A stretch of DNA of 64,000 nucleotides from Bacillus crepusculi (GTDB lineage Bacteria; Bacillota; Bacilli; Bacillales; Bacillaceae): the NCBI RefSeq assembly GCF_014764715.1, contig NZ_JACXXE010000002.1, positions 1 to 64,000 on the forward strand. The letters are read 5' to 3'. This document shows, in pieces, positions 8,609-17,634 of this stretch; within the stretch, counting starts at the first letter, position 1, and each line of letters starts with the position of its first letter. The notes beneath the pieces are model-generated. The model saw only the letters and a list, made by a program, of their open reading frames with translations. It was not told where the DNA came from and searched no databases. The position numbers and the translations under genes were made by a program.

Positions 8609-9553
8609 ATGGATCGGGAGAAACAGCAACTCAGTATTGAAGCGGCAAGGCTTTATTACTTATCTGATTACAGCCAGCAGGAAATCGCCAAACAGCTCGA
8701 CCTGTCGAGACCGACTGTGTCTCGGCTGCTTCAATATGCGAAGGAAAAAGGGTACGTCCAAATCACGGTGATGGACCCATTTGAGGATTTAAACGAGCTG
8801 TCTTTATTGCTCAAGGAAAAATACGACCTGCTCGAAGCTCATGTAGTATTTTCGCCAAAGGACGACTATCCAACCATCACCAATTACTTGAGCCAATTTG
8901 GTGCAGATTACCTGCAAGACACGGTGAAAGACGGTGATATCGTGGGGGTGAGCTGGGGAACCACCATGTATCAAATTGCGCAAAAGATGCAACCTAAACA
9001 GGTAAAAGGTGTAGAGGTTGTCCAGCTCAAGGGCGGCATTAGCCACTCCCATGTGAATACATATTCTGCGGAAACTATCCAGCTGTTTGCGGAGGCCTTT
9101 CAAACCGCACCACGCTATTTGCCACTTCCTGTTGTGTTTGATAGTGCAGAAGTCAAAGAGATGGTGGAGAAGGACAGACATATTCAACGAATCATTGAAA
9201 TGGGAAAACAGGCGAATATCGCTCTGTTTACTGTTGGTACAGTAAGAGATGAGGCACTTTTGTTTAGGTTGGGTTATTTTCGTGAAGAAGAAAAAGCGCT
9301 GCTCAAGGCATCCAGTGTTGGAGATATTTGTTCGCGCTTTTATGATCAAGAAGGACGCATTTGCAGTGAAGCGATTAACAATCGCACAATAGGCGTGGAG
9401 CTTGATGATTTAAGGACAAAAGAACGCTCTATTCTTGTCGCTGGCGGACATCGAAAGGTTGCCTCTATCCACGGAGCCCTAAGAGGAAAATATGCGAACG
9501 TATTGATCATTGATCAGCACACAGCAAGAGCTCTTTTAAATGTCACAAAATAG
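8609..9553 (+). CDS. deoR: Deoxyribonucleoside regulator DeoR (SorC family)
   Basis: Repressor of the dra-nupC-pdp operon, 314 aa, SorC/DeoR-of-Bacillus type. An N-terminal helix-turn-helix (YSQQEIAKQLDLSRPTVSRLLQ, residues ~21-42) is followed by a large sugar-phosphate-binding domain (GDIVGVSWGTTMYQIA; NIALFTVGTVRDEA; RSILVAGGHRK) expected to bind deoxyribose-5-phosphate. The order deoR-dra-nupC-pdp matches B. subtilis. The ATG at 8609 follows AAAGGAGG at ideal spacing. A palindromic operator lies just after its stop codon, upstream of dra. Confidence 0.95.
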   Translation: MDREKQQLSIEAARLYYLSDYSQQEIAKQLDLSRPTVSRLLQYAKEKGYVQITVMDPFEDLNELSLLLKEKYDLLEAHVVFSPKDDYPTITNYLSQFGADYLQDTVKDGDIVGVSWGTTMYQIAQKMQPKQVKGVEVVQLKGGISHSHVNTYSAETIQLFAEAFQTAPRYLPLPVVFDSAEVKEMVEKDRHIQRIIEMGKQANIALFTVGTVRDEALLFRLGYFREEEKALLKASSVGDICSRFYDQEGRICSEAINNRTIGVELDDLRTKERSILVAGGHRKVASIHGALRGKYANVLIIDQHTARALLNVTK

Positions 9554-9569
9554 ATGAACAAAATTTCAT
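9554..9569. promoter_or_regulatory. DeoR operator (palindrome)
   Basis: ATGAACAAAATTTCAT is a near-perfect palindrome centred about 50 bases upstream of the predicted dra transcription start. A second half-site, TGTTCAAAGG, lies at 9585-9594 between the -35 and -10 boxes. The arrangement (upstream palindrome plus a half-site within the promoter) is as described for B. subtilis DeoR. Confidence 0.82.
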
Positions 9570-9576
9570 AACTATG

Positions 9577-9605
9577 TTTACAAATGTTCAAAGGTCATTT
9601 AAGAT
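9577..9605 (+). promoter_or_regulatory. SigA promoter of dra-nupC-pdp
   Basis: -35 TTTACA (9577-9582), 17-base spacer, -10 TAAGAT (9600-9605). The DeoR half-site falls in the spacer. Confidence 0.75.
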
Positions 9606-9637
9606 GAAAGTATCTTAACTAAAAGGAAGTGTGAAGC

Positions 9638-10309
9638 ATGACGATAGCAAACCTTATTGATCATACAGCACTAAAACCAGATACATCAAAAGCTGCAATC
9701 TTGCAGTTACTTGAAGAAGCAAAGACTTATCAATTTGCATCCGTTTGTGTCAATCCAACATGGGTGTCACTTGCAGCGAAAGAACTAGCTGGGACAGGCG
9801 TTGATGTATGTACTGTCATCGGTTTCCCGTTAGGCGCAAATACAACGGCGGTCAAAGCATTCGAAACAAAGGATGCGATTGAAAACGGAGCGACAGAAGT
9901 GGACATGGTCATCAATATTGCGGCACTGAAAGACGGCGAATATGAAGTGGTTGAACAAGATATTCGTGCGGTTGTAGACGCGGCAAAAGGGAAGGCACTT
10001 GTGAAAGTCATTATTGAAGCATGTTTGCTCACAGATGAAGAGAAAGTGAAAGCTTGTGAGCTTTCTGTGAAAGCTGGCGCTGATTTTGTGAAAACATCGA
10101 CTGGATTTAGTACAGGCGGTGCAACGGTTGAGGACATCGCATTGATGCGTAAAACAGTAGGACCTGATATCGGTGTAAAAGCATCAGGCGGCGTGAGAAC
10201 AAAGGAAGACGTTGAAGCATTGCTAGCTGCAGGCGCTACCCGCATTGGAGCCAGTGCAGGCGTTTCCATTATTAAAGGAGATCAATCAGCTCCTTCTAAA
10301 GACTATTAA
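9638..10309 (+). CDS. dra: Deoxyribose-phosphate aldolase
   Basis: Class I aldolase (DERA, also called DeoC) of 223 aa that splits 2-deoxyribose-5-phosphate into acetaldehyde and glyceraldehyde-3-phosphate, the last step of deoxyribonucleoside breakdown. The Schiff-base lysine is in VKTSTGF, the second catalytic lysine in VKASGG, and the N-terminal IDHTALKPD motif is present. It is the first gene of the operon after deoR and is followed by a 166-base gap before nupC. Predicted regulation is by DeoR, with deoxyribose-5-phosphate as inducer. Confidence 0.97.
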   Translation: MTIANLIDHTALKPDTSKAAILQLLEEAKTYQFASVCVNPTWVSLAAKELAGTGVDVCTVIGFPLGANTTAVKAFETKDAIENGATEVDMVINIAALKDGEYEVVEQDIRAVVDAAKGKALVKVIIEACLLTDEEKVKACELSVKAGADFVKTSTGFSTGGATVEDIALMRKTVGPDIGVKASGGVRTKEDVEALLAAGATRIGASAGVSIIKGDQSAPSKDY

Positions 10310-10368
10310 TTCATACGGTCCTATGGTAGGATAACATTCATGACTCATTAAATGATGAAAAAGTCATA

Positions 10369-10402
10369 TGCGGAAGGATCTCGTTCTGGGAATTTCTTCC
10401 GC
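10369..10402 (+). other. Hairpin in the dra-nupC intercistronic region
   Basis: GCGGAAG and CTTCCGC form a perfect 7-bp stem around a ~20-base loop. No T-run follows, so it is not a standard terminator; it may stabilise or process the dra transcript. The rest of the 166-base gap contains no gene. Confidence 0.5.
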
Positions 10403-10445
10403 ACTTTGTTTGCGAAATAGGGTTTGTCCCATACAAGCGCATTAA

Positions 10446-10459
10446 TGTAAACGAATTCA
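10446..10459 (+). promoter_or_regulatory. Candidate cre (CcpA site) just before nupC
   Basis: TGTAAACGAATTCA matches the cre consensus TGWAANCGNTNNCA except for one position. It lies immediately upstream of the nupC ribosome binding site (AAGGAGG). Catabolite repression of this operon is known in B. subtilis, but I cannot confirm that this is the site used. Confidence 0.45.
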
Positions 10460-10475
10460 TTCAAGGAGGAAAAAC

Positions 10476-11657
10476 ATGAAATACGTGATTGGTATCATCG
10501 GTTTACTGGTGATTCTCGCCATTGCATGGCTAGCAAGTAACGGGAAAAAACGAGTGAAATTCCGTCCAGTAATTGTCATGATTGTACTGCAATTTATTTT
10601 AGGTTATATTCTGCTCAATACAGGTGTTGGGAACTTCCTAGTCGGAGGCTTTGCGAAAGGATTCCAAATGCTCCTAGGCTATGCCGGTGAAGGAATCAAC
10701 TTCGTATTTGGCGGGTTAATGAATGATAATGCATCAACTTTCTTCATCAACGTCTTGCTGCCGATCGTCTTTATTTCGGCATTGATTGGTATCCTGCAGC
10801 ATTGGCGTATCCTTCCGCTTATTGTACGCGGAATTGGATATTTGCTTAGTAAAGTAAATGGAATGGGGAAACTAGAATCCTACAACGCAGTAGCGTCTGC
10901 GATTTTAGGTCAATCAGAAGTCTTTATTTCCATTAAGAAACAGCTCGGATTATTACCTCAGCAGCGTCTTTATACATTATGTGCATCTGCGATGTCGACA
11001 GTATCGATGTCAATTGTCGGTGCGTACATGCAAATGATTAAACCAGAGTACGTTGTGACAGCACTTGTGCTGAACCTATTTGGTGGATTTATTATCGCGT
11101 CTATTATCAATCCATATGAAGTGTCTAAGGACGAGGACATGCTCGAAGTCGTCGAGGAAGAAAGACAATCCTTCTTCGAAATGCTTGGCGAATACATTAT
11201 GGATGGTTTCAAAGTAGCGATTGTTGTTGCTGCAATGTTGATTGGATTCGTTGCATTAATTGCGATGATTAACGGTATCTTTACAGCAGTCATTGGTGTT
11301 TCTTTCCAAGATGTACTTGGATACGTGTTTGCTCCATTTGCGTTCCTAGTTGGTGTTCCTTGGAGCGAAGCGGTACAAGCAGGAAGTATTATGGCAACCA
11401 AAATGGTATCCAACGAATTTGTGGCGATGCAAATCCTATCCGGTGATGCTTTCCAATTCACTGCTCGTACAGAAGCCATCATTTCTGTATTCCTTGTGTC
11501 ATTTGCGAACTTCTCTTCTATCGGTATCATTGCGGGAGCAGTCAAAGGCTTAAACGAAAAGCAAGGAAACGTTGTCGCACGCTTTGGGTTAAAGCTGTTA
11601 TTCGGTGCAACACTTGTCAGCTTCTTAACAGCAGGCGTTGTCGGTTTGATTTACTAA
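10476..11657 (+). CDS. nupC: Concentrative nucleoside transporter NupC
   Basis: CNT-family cation/nucleoside symporter of 393 aa with about ten membrane segments, importing pyrimidine nucleosides for the dra/pdp pathway. Family motifs seen include [13 protein letters not shown] (nucleoside-binding Gln/Glu region, ~residues 145-157), [12 protein letters not shown] and [20 protein letters not shown]. The start follows AAGGAGGAAAAAC. It lies between dra and pdp, as in B. subtilis. Confidence 0.95.
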   Translation: MKYVIGIIGLLVILAIAWLASNGKKRVKFRPVIVMIVLQFILGYILLNTGVGNFLVGGFAKGFQMLLGYAGEGINFVFGGLMNDNASTFFINVLLPIVFISALIGILQHWRILPLIVRGIGYLLSKVNGMGKLESYNAVASAILGQSEVFISIKKQLGLLPQQRLYTLCASAMSTVSMSIVGAYMQMIKPEYVVTALVLNLFGGFIIASIINPYEVSKDEDMLEVVEEERQSFFEMLGEYIMDGFKVAIVVAAMLIGFVALIAMINGIFTAVIGVSFQDVLGYVFAPFAFLVGVPWSEAVQAGSIMATKMVSNEFVAMQILSGDAFQFTARTEAIISVFLVSFANFSSIGIIAGAVKGLNEKQGNVVARFGLKLLFGATLVSFLTAGVVGLIY

Positions 11658-11682
11658 TTTTAAAAAAGGAATGGTGAAAACA

Positions 11683-12984
11683 ATGAGAATGGTAGATATC
11701 ATTGCGAAAAAACGTGACGGAAAAGAATTATCTTCAGAGGAAATTTCTTTCTTTGTCAAAGGCTATACGGACGGAACAATTCCTGACTACCAAGCAAGTG
11801 CCTTGGCGATGGCGATTTTCTTCCAAGATATGACGGACCAAGAACGTGCAGACTTAACACTCGCTATGGCGAACTCAGGCGATACGATTGACCTGTCTGC
11901 TATTGACGGCATTAAAGTAGATAAGCACTCAACAGGCGGAGTAGGCGATACAACAACGCTTGTACTTGCTCCTCTTGTTGCTGCACTTGATGTACCTGTT
12001 GCAAAAATGTCTGGGCGCGGTCTTGGGCATACAGGCGGTACAGTGGACAAGCTTGAAGCGGTAAAGGGCTTCCACGTAGAAATTACAAAAGACGAGTTCA
12101 TTGAGCTCGTGAACCGTCATAAAGTAGCCGTCATTGGGCAATCAGGCAACCTCACGCCAGCTGATAAAAAGCTGTATGCCCTTCGTGATGTGACAGGAAC
12201 CGTTAACTCGATCCCGCTCATTGCAAGCTCCATTATGAGTAAGAAAATTGCTGCGGGTGCGGATGCGATCGTACTAGATGTGAAAACAGGCGCAGGTGCT
12301 TTCATGAAAACACCTGAAGACTCTGAGAAGCTTGCAAAAGCAATGGTTCGTATCGGAAACAACGTAGGCAGACAAACGATGGCTGTCATCTCTGACATGT
12401 CTCAGCCACTTGGATTAGCGATTGGAAATGCTTTAGAAGTGAAAGAAGCCATCGACACACTTCGAGGCGAAGGTCCTGAAGACTTAAACGAGCTTGTGCT
12501 GACTTTAGGAAGCCAAATGGTTGTTCTTGCGAAAAAAGCAGATACACTTGATGAAGCAAGAGAAAAGCTGATAGAAGTCATGAAAAACGGCAAAGCACTT
12601 GAGAAATTCAAGGAATTTTTAGAAAATCAAGGTGGAGACAGCTCGATTGTAGATCAGCCTGAAAAACTGCCACAAGCTCCATATCAAATCGAAGTACCTG
12701 CAAAAGAATCAGGTGTGGTTGCTGAAATCGTCGCAGACGAAATCGGTGTTGCAGCGATGATTCTAGGAGCAGGACGTGCAACAAAAGAGGACGATATCGA
12801 CCTATCTGTCGGCATCATGCTGAACAAAAAGGTGGGAGATCGTGTTGAAAAAGGGGATTCACTCGTGACACTGCATGCAAACCGTGAAGATGTTTCAAAT
12901 GTCATGGAGAAAATTTATGACAACATCCGCATTGCAGATCATGCTGATGTACCAACTTTAATCCACACAGTCATTACAGAATAA
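11683..12984 (+). CDS. pdp: Pyrimidine-nucleoside phosphorylase
   Basis: Cytoplasmic enzyme of 433 aa that phosphorolyses uridine, thymidine and deoxyuridine to base plus (deoxy)ribose-1-phosphate. The glycosyltransferase-family-3 signature [16 protein letters not shown] is intact, with [12 protein letters not shown] forming the phosphate-binding loop and a C-terminal PYNP domain. I start at [10 protein letters not shown] (ATG 11683), as in B. subtilis Pdp, instead of ATG 11671, which directly abuts the Shine-Dalgarno AAAAAAGGA. It is the last gene of the deoR-controlled operon. Confidence 0.96.
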   Translation: MRMVDIIAKKRDGKELSSEEISFFVKGYTDGTIPDYQASALAMAIFFQDMTDQERADLTLAMANSGDTIDLSAIDGIKVDKHSTGGVGDTTTLVLAPLVAALDVPVAKMSGRGLGHTGGTVDKLEAVKGFHVEITKDEFIELVNRHKVAVIGQSGNLTPADKKLYALRDVTGTVNSIPLIASSIMSKKIAAGADAIVLDVKTGAGAFMKTPEDSEKLAKAMVRIGNNVGRQTMAVISDMSQPLGLAIGNALEVKEAIDTLRGEGPEDLNELVLTLGSQMVVLAKKADTLDEAREKLIEVMKNGKALEKFKEFLENQGGDSSIVDQPEKLPQAPYQIEVPAKESGVVAEIVADEIGVAAMILGAGRATKEDDIDLSVGIMLNKKVGDRVEKGDSLVTLHANREDVSNVMEKIYDNIRIADHADVPTLIHTVITE

Positions 12985-12990
12985 AGGAAA

Positions 12991-13026
12991 AGGGCAAAAG
13001 TGATTCGTCGCTTTTGTCCTTTTTTA
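12991..13026 (+). terminator. Terminator of the dra-nupC-pdp operon
   Basis: AGGGCAAAAG / CTTTTGTCCT stem with a ten-base loop followed by a T-run. Confidence 0.85.
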
Positions 13027-13097
13027 TGTCATAAGGCGGGCGTTCAGCTCGTCTTTTTCTTTCGTGATAAAAAATTTCACTTTATGAAACAAACCTC

Positions 13098-13126
13098 TTG
13101 CAATCATCAAACAATGGGTGTATATT
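13098..13126 (+). promoter_or_regulatory. SigA promoter of ydgJ-ydgI
   Basis: -35 TTGCAA (13098-13103), 17-base spacer, -10 TATATT (13121-13126); predicted start near 13133. Confidence 0.72.
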
Positions 13127-13160
13127 AGTTGACGAGTCAATGATTGATATATCAACTAAT
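13124..13160. promoter_or_regulatory. Candidate MarR operator (inverted repeat)
   Basis: ATTAGTTGA (13124-13132) and TCAACTAAT (13152-13160) are perfect 9-bp inverted repeats spaced by 19 bases. They cover the -10 box and the early transcribed region of ydgJ, an arrangement typical of autorepression by MarR proteins. Confidence 0.65.
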
Positions 13161-13188
13161 TGATCTGAATAGAAAAGAGGGGATGGCA

Positions 13189-13626
13189 TTGACTGCATTT
13201 TGCTCTGAAGAAGCAGAGGTATTATATCGTTTGCAGTGTGTGAACCGTATGATGGGCGTGAAGTTCGAAGCATGCACGGGCATCAGCCAATCGAGACTTG
13301 AGTTGCTATCACTGTTATTTCAAGCCGATGAAATCAGCCAATCAGATTTGCAGAAAAAAGTAAATATTGATAGTGCGGCTGTGACGCGTCACTTAAAACA
13401 GTTAGAAACAAAAGGAATGGTCACGCGCAGAAGAAAGCCAGAAGATAATCGAGTCACACTTGTTCGTCTGACAGAGGAAGGCAGAACACGAATCGAAGCT
13501 TCTAAAAAAGAAAAAGAACGATTTATCTCAGAAATGCTTGAAAACGTAAGTGATGAAGAACGAAAGCTTCTCACTGATGTGCTCATCCGTATACAACAAA
13601 ACATCGAAAAGATTCAAACAACTTAA
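13189..13626 (+). CDS. ydgJ: MarR family repressor (YdgJ)
   Basis: Winged-helix MarR regulator of 145 aa. The recognition region SQSDLQKKVNIDSAAVTRHLKQLETKGMV and wing RRRKPEDNRVTLVRLTEEG are clear. I favour TTG 13189 (MTAFCSEEAEV...), six bases after AGAGGGG; ATG 13183 directly abuts that site, and 13144 would include the operator. The adjacent nitroreductase gene and sequence agree with the B. subtilis ydgJ-ydgI pair. It probably represses its own operon, with an electrophile or flavin-linked compound as inducer (inference). Note the cysteine at about position 4 and the pair of residues around Cys20/Cys32 that could be sensor thiols. Confidence 0.85.
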   Translation: MTAFCSEEAEVLYRLQCVNRMMGVKFEACTGISQSRLELLSLLFQADEISQSDLQKKVNIDSAAVTRHLKQLETKGMVTRRRKPEDNRVTLVRLTEEGRTRIEASKKEKERFISEMLENVSDEERKLLTDVLIRIQQNIEKIQTT

Positions 13627-13640
13627 AGGAGTGTTACAAC

Positions 13641-14279
13641 ATGGCTACAACATTAAAAACAAACGATTTTATGGACATTATGAAAGGGCGCCGCTCTATT
13701 CGTAACTATGACCCAGCTGTGAAAATTAGCAAAGAAGAAATGACAGAGATTTTAGAAGAAGCAACAACAGCACCATCATCAGTGAATGCACAGCCTTGGC
13801 GCTTCATGGTCATTGACAGCCCAGAAGGAAAAGAAAAGCTTGCACCGCTCGCAAAATTCAACCAAACACAAGTGGCAACATCAGCGGCTGTCATTGCTGT
13901 ATTTGCAGATATGAAAAACAATGAATACTTAGAAGAAATTTATTCAAAAGCGGTAGAGAATGGCTACATGCCGCAAGAAGTGAAAGAAAGACAGATTGCT
14001 GCCTTAACTGCACACTTTGATGCTCTTCCAGAGCAAGTCAATCGCGAAACCATTTTAATTGACGGTGGAATTGTGTCTATGCAGCTCATGCTTGTTGCAC
14101 GTGCACATGGCTATGATACAAACCCAATTGGCGGGTATGATAAAGAAGTTATCGCTGAAACATTTGGCTGGGATAAAGAACGTTATGTACCAGTTATGTT
14201 GCTATCAATCGGGAAAGCAGCTGACGAAGGCTATGCATCTTACCGCTTACCGGTCGATCGTATTGCAGAGTGGAAATAA
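13641..14279 (+). CDS. ydgI: NAD(P)H nitroreductase YdgI
   Basis: FMN-dependent oxidoreductase of the nitroreductase superfamily, 212 aa. FMN-binding motifs are RRSIRNYDP (residues ~15-23) and APSSVNAQPWRF; the C-terminal GKAADEGYASYRLP is also characteristic. It probably reduces nitro or quinone compounds with NADH. The sequence is close to what I recall of B. subtilis YdgI. It lies 14 bases after ydgJ and 25 bases before an ABM monooxygenase gene, with no terminator in between, forming a three-gene operon. Confidence 0.92.
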   Translation: MATTLKTNDFMDIMKGRRSIRNYDPAVKISKEEMTEILEEATTAPSSVNAQPWRFMVIDSPEGKEKLAPLAKFNQTQVATSAAVIAVFADMKNNEYLEEIYSKAVENGYMPQEVKERQIAALTAHFDALPEQVNRETILIDGGIVSMQLMLVARAHGYDTNPIGGYDKEVIAETFGWDKERYVPVMLLSIGKAADEGYASYRLPVDRIAEWK

Positions 14280-14304
14280 TATTTTTTAAAAAGGAGACGA
14301 TCAT

Positions 14305-14598
14305 ATGATTATTATTCATGCAGGGATGACCATTCATCCAGAAAAAGAAACCGTATTTCTAGAAGAAATCAATGGATTAATGAAAGCTTCACAGGCTGAA
14401 GAAGGCAACGTATCCTACAAGCTATTTAAGGATACGGAAAAAGAAAATACCTTTTTAATGGTAGAAATTTGGAAAGATGAAGCTGCGGTTCAAAGCCATA
14501 ATGCAAGTGCGCATTTCCAGGCTTTCGTAGCGAAGGCAAAAGAATTTTTAGCCGCTCCACTTGATGTGGTTGCCTTTCATGGTGAGCAACTTTCATAG
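14305..14598 (+). CDS. Antibiotic biosynthesis monooxygenase (ABM) domain protein
   Basis: Small 97-aa ferredoxin-like protein of the ABM superfamily (related to B. subtilis YczJ, YgiN-like quinol monooxygenases). Typical features are the N-terminal IIHAGMTIHPEKE strand-helix, EEGNVSYKLFKD, and the conserved VEIWKDEAAVQSHNASAHFQ segment. Members act as dimers on quinones or polyketides without a cofactor. Its position behind the nitroreductase suggests shared quinone/electrophile detoxification (inference). A strong terminator follows. Confidence 0.85.
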   Translation: MIIIHAGMTIHPEKETVFLEEINGLMKASQAEEGNVSYKLFKDTEKENTFLMVEIWKDEAAVQSHNASAHFQAFVAKAKEFLAAPLDVVAFHGEQLS

Positions 14599-14612
14599 AA
14601 ACACAACAAACA

Positions 14613-14640
14613 CCCTAGGCGTCTATGCCTAGGGTTCTTT
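14613..14640 (+). terminator. Terminator of the ydgJ-ydgI-ABM operon
   Basis: CCCTAGGC / GCCTAGGG stem with a short loop, then TTCTTTTATTTT. Confidence 0.88.
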
Positions 14641-14786
14641 TATTTTCGACACCTCGTTCCACCCCTATCATTCGCGTATTGTGCATTTTCCACAAAGTTT
14701 CTGAAAATAAAATGTTTTTCGACTGAATAATATTGGAATATGCTAGAATTAGATATTATTTATTACCAAATTAGGGAGGAACCAAT

Positions 14787-17168
14787 ATGAAAAAAGGGAA
14801 ATGGACGAGCATAGCACTAACAGCTGTCCTCGGTTTAGGCACATTGACAGCTTTCAGCACCCCACTATCTGCCCACACCACAGAAAAGTCAACATCCTCA
14901 GACGGCGGTCATTATTCAGGTATTCCATTCGACGCAAGTGTTGTGAATGAAGACCGTCTTATCAAATCCTTGAAAAAACAAGGAAAGATCAAAAAGAATG
15001 CCAATGAAGCAGAAACCCAAAAAGCGTTAAAGAACTATTTAAAGAAAAAAGAAGAAGCGGCCATGAAACAAAGTGCCAGCACCTTAACAGAAGAGCCTGA
15101 ATTCCTAAAAGAATATAAACAAGACGTACATAATAAACTAGCCAAAAAGAAAAAGCTAAAGAAGCATAAAGGAAAAGAAGGCAACCAAGTAAAACCAGTC
15201 AAAAAGGAAAAGTATAAAGGCGACGTTCGCAATGATAAGGTACTAGTTTTATTAGTAGATTTTAAAGATTATAAGCATAATAGTATTAAAAAAGAAGAGA
15301 CTGATATGTACTATGACAAGTACGATCAACAGCACTATCAAGAGATGCTTTTCGGAAAAAATGGCTACATCGGTCCAGATGGGAAACGAAAAGTATCCAT
15401 GAAGCAATATTATGAAAAGCAGTCTGGCGGCAGTTACACGATCAGTGGAACAGTTGCTGGCTGGTATACAGCTAAGCATGAAGCAGCTTATTACGGCGGG
15501 AATGTTCCTGACGAAGAAGGCAGTGATGGCAGACCGCGTGAATTGGTGAAAGAAGCTCTCGAAGCAGCAGCAAAAGACCCGAATATTGACCTCGGTGAAT
15601 ATGATCAGTGGGATCGCTATGATATTGATGGAGATGGTGTTTATAACGAACCAGACGGCATCATTGACCATCTGATGGTCGTTCACGCTGGCGTAGGTGA
15701 AGAAGCAGGTGGCGGACAGCTTGGCTCTGACGCGATTTGGTCGCATCGTTGGTCACTTGGTGATGTATTTGAAATTCCAAACACTGAATCTGAAGTGGGT
15801 CAAGGCGGAAAGTTAGGCGCTCTAGATTATACGATTGAGCCTGAAGATGGCGCAGCTGGCGTTTTCACACATGAATTCGGACATGATCTTGGTCTACCTG
15901 ATGAATACGATACACAGTATACAGGCAGAGGAGAGCCTGTTTCCTATTGGTCTATCATGTCAAGCGGAAGCTGGGCAGGTAAAGTACCTGGTACGGAACC
16001 TACAGGCTTTAGTCCATATGCAAAAGAAATGCTTCAAAACCTGCATGGTGGTAACTGGCTTTCTGGAAAAACCATTGATGGTAAAACATTAAAGAAAAGC
16101 AAAACCGTATTAATTGATGAAGCAGCAACAAAAGGAACAAATCATGATGCCGTTCGAGTTGATTTACCAGATAAAGAGATTGACGTCACAACACCTGCTC
16201 AAGGGAAATACGCGTACTTCAGCGGAACGGGTGACAATTTGAATGCAACCATGACGACAACAAGTATCGATTTGTCGAAAGGAAGCAAAGCAGAGCTTAC
16301 GTTTAAAGCATGGTACGATATCGAAGAAGATTATGATTATGCGTATGTAGAAGTTCGTGAGACTGGGACAGACAAGTGGACAACCATTGCTGGAAGCATC
16401 ACAAATGATCGGAATGAAGCAGGTGCTAACGAAGGTAATGGAATCGACGGAAAATCCGACGGCTGGGTAGATGCAGCCTTTGATCTTTCTGCATATGCAG
16501 GGAAGAAAATCGATTTGCAATTCCGCTATACAACAGATGCAGGCTATTCTCTGCCAGGTTTATTTGTAGATGATCTAAAGGTCACAGCAGATGGAGAGAA
16601 AGTGTGGTCAGATGATGCTGAGGGAACGTCTACATTTACCTTTAATGGATTCTCTCAATCTAATGGAAAACAATATGCCGCTCAGTATTATTTACTAGAA
16701 TGGCGCTCTTATGCGGATGTCGATAAAGGCTTAAAGCATATCAAACGAGGGGCAAGCCTGATGAGCTATAATAACGGTTTGGTCGTGTGGTATGTCGATC
16801 AATCTTATAGTGATAACTGGGTAGGGAAACACCCAGGGAACGGCTTCCTTGGTGTCGTAGATGCGGATCAGCAAGTATTGAAATGGAGTGACGGTTCCAT
16901 TGCAGCTACAGGGTTCCAAGTACATGATGCAGCATTTTCTTTGAATCCAAGTACGAAGCTGAATATTGATTATACAGCGACAACAGGCTTAACCTTAGAA
17001 GATCGCTATATTCGTCCGACTCGTACATTTAGTGATAAAAAGAATTATGTCAATCCAAACAACCCTGATGCAGGACGCGATGTGCCGGCATATGGTCTCT
17101 CCTTTAAAGTCGTTGGAGAAAGTAAGGATCGTTCTGTTGGAAAGGTATTAATTTCTAAAAGTAACTAA
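14787..17168 (+). CDS. Secreted M6 metalloprotease, immune inhibitor A type
   Basis: Extracellular zinc protease of 793 aa, close in size to B. thuringiensis InhA (~795-800 aa). A classic signal peptide (KK start, hydrophobic core, cut near LSA-HT) is followed by a Lys-rich prodomain (to about residue 150), the M6 catalytic domain with HEFGH at residues 362-366, a downstream acidic/Met-turn region (SIMSSG), and C-terminal domains with a jelly-roll-like segment (ATMTTTSIDLSKGSKAELTF). InhA enzymes degrade antimicrobial peptides and matrix proteins. The gene stands alone between terminators. An extended -10 (TGCTAGAAT at 14741-14749) is the likely promoter. Confidence 0.93.
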   Translation: MKKGKWTSIALTAVLGLGTLTAFSTPLSAHTTEKSTSSDGGHYSGIPFDASVVNEDRLIKSLKKQGKIKKNANEAETQKALKNYLKKKEEAAMKQSASTLTEEPEFLKEYKQDVHNKLAKKKKLKKHKGKEGNQVKPVKKEKYKGDVRNDKVLVLLVDFKDYKHNSIKKEETDMYYDKYDQQHYQEMLFGKNGYIGPDGKRKVSMKQYYEKQSGGSYTISGTVAGWYTAKHEAAYYGGNVPDEEGSDGRPRELVKEALEAAAKDPNIDLGEYDQWDRYDIDGDGVYNEPDGIIDHLMVVHAGVGEEAGGGQLGSDAIWSHRWSLGDVFEIPNTESEVGQGGKLGALDYTIEPEDGAAGVFTHEFGHDLGLPDEYDTQYTGRGEPVSYWSIMSSGSWAGKVPGTEPTGFSPYAKEMLQNLHGGNWLSGKTIDGKTLKKSKTVLIDEAATKGTNHDAVRVDLPDKEIDVTTPAQGKYAYFSGTGDNLNATMTTTSIDLSKGSKAELTFKAWYDIEEDYDYAYVEVRETGTDKWTTIAGSITNDRNEAGANEGNGIDGKSDGWVDAAFDLSAYAGKKIDLQFRYTTDAGYSLPGLFVDDLKVTADGEKVWSDDAEGTSTFTFNGFSQSNGKQYAAQYYLLEWRSYADVDKGLKHIKRGASLMSYNNGLVVWYVDQSYSDNWVGKHPGNGFLGVVDADQQVLKWSDGSIAATGFQVHDAAFSLNPSTKLNIDYTATTGLTLEDRYIRPTRTFSDKKNYVNPNNPDAGRDVPAYGLSFKVVGESKDRSVGKVLISKSN

Positions 17169-17172
17169 ACAG

Positions 17173-17206
17173 AAAGCCGGATTCTACCATTGAATCCGGC
17201 TTTTTG
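17173..17206 (+). terminator. Terminator of the M6 protease gene
   Basis: AAAGCCGGATTC / GAATCCGGCTTT stem with a seven-base loop and T-run. Confidence 0.9.
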
Positions 17207-17271
17207 ATATGTGGAGATGAGACAGTTCATTACGTGGTCGTTTTTTGATCGAATGTCTGTTCTTTTTTATT

Positions 17272-17300
17272 TTGATATCCGAATGAAACCATTATATAAT
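17272..17300 (+). promoter_or_regulatory. SigA promoter of the ORF6C-like/DUF1304 operon
   Basis: -35 TTGATA (17272-17277), 17-base spacer, -10 TATAAT (17295-17300). Confidence 0.75.
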
Positions 17301-17374
17301 AAAGACTGGAAGGTTTTTCTTTCATTCATGGTTCTTTTTAGCTGTTAAAAAACAGGAAAGGATGAGCGTTACCA

Positions 17375-17629
17375 ATGAGTTGTGTCACTGCCAAGCAATT
17401 AAAGGTGATTCGAGGGACGATGCAGACTTTTTGCAGCCATTTGGAGTATGATGGCCATGGTAAGCTTCACATCAATACCATCATGGCTTTTATTAAAAAG
17501 GAATTCGGTGTAAGGAAAATGAAAGACATTCCACAAAGTCGGTTTACGGAAGCACTAGAATTAATACAAGACTTTGATTTATACACAGACAAAATAGAGA
17601 TTCGTGATCGTCTAACAGAAAGGAATTAA
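17375..17629 (+). CDS. Small protein resembling a stand-alone ORF6C domain
   Basis: 84-aa protein of unknown function. Residues ~28-70 (KLHINTIMAFIKKEFGV ... MKDIPQSRFTEALELIQDF) resemble the ORF6C domain usually found at the C-terminus of phage antirepressors, here without an N-terminal Bro/AntA domain. This assignment is by eye and moderate. The ATG has only a distant Shine-Dalgarno (AAAGGA 13 bases away). It is followed after five bases by the DUF1304 gene, so the two are co-transcribed. Confidence 0.7.
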   Translation: MSCVTAKQLKVIRGTMQTFCSHLEYDGHGKLHINTIMAFIKKEFGVRKMKDIPQSRFTEALELIQDFDLYTDKIEIRDRLTERN

Positions 17630-17634
17630 CTAAA

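Noticed and set aside
9730..10269. Long minus-strand open frame opposite dra (and similar ones opposite nupC at 10970-11545, deoR at 8804-9349 and bglP at 35823-36209)
   Set aside because: These are mirror frames of highly conserved genes, with no ribosome binding site and Ser/Thr/Ala-rich low-information products.
10310..10475. A purine (guanine/adenine) riboswitch between dra and nupC, suggested by GGGAATTTCTTCC resembling the GUUUCUACC core
   Set aside because: The matching P1 strands, the L2/L3 loop pairs and the conserved GACTAT segment are missing; only one simple hairpin is present.
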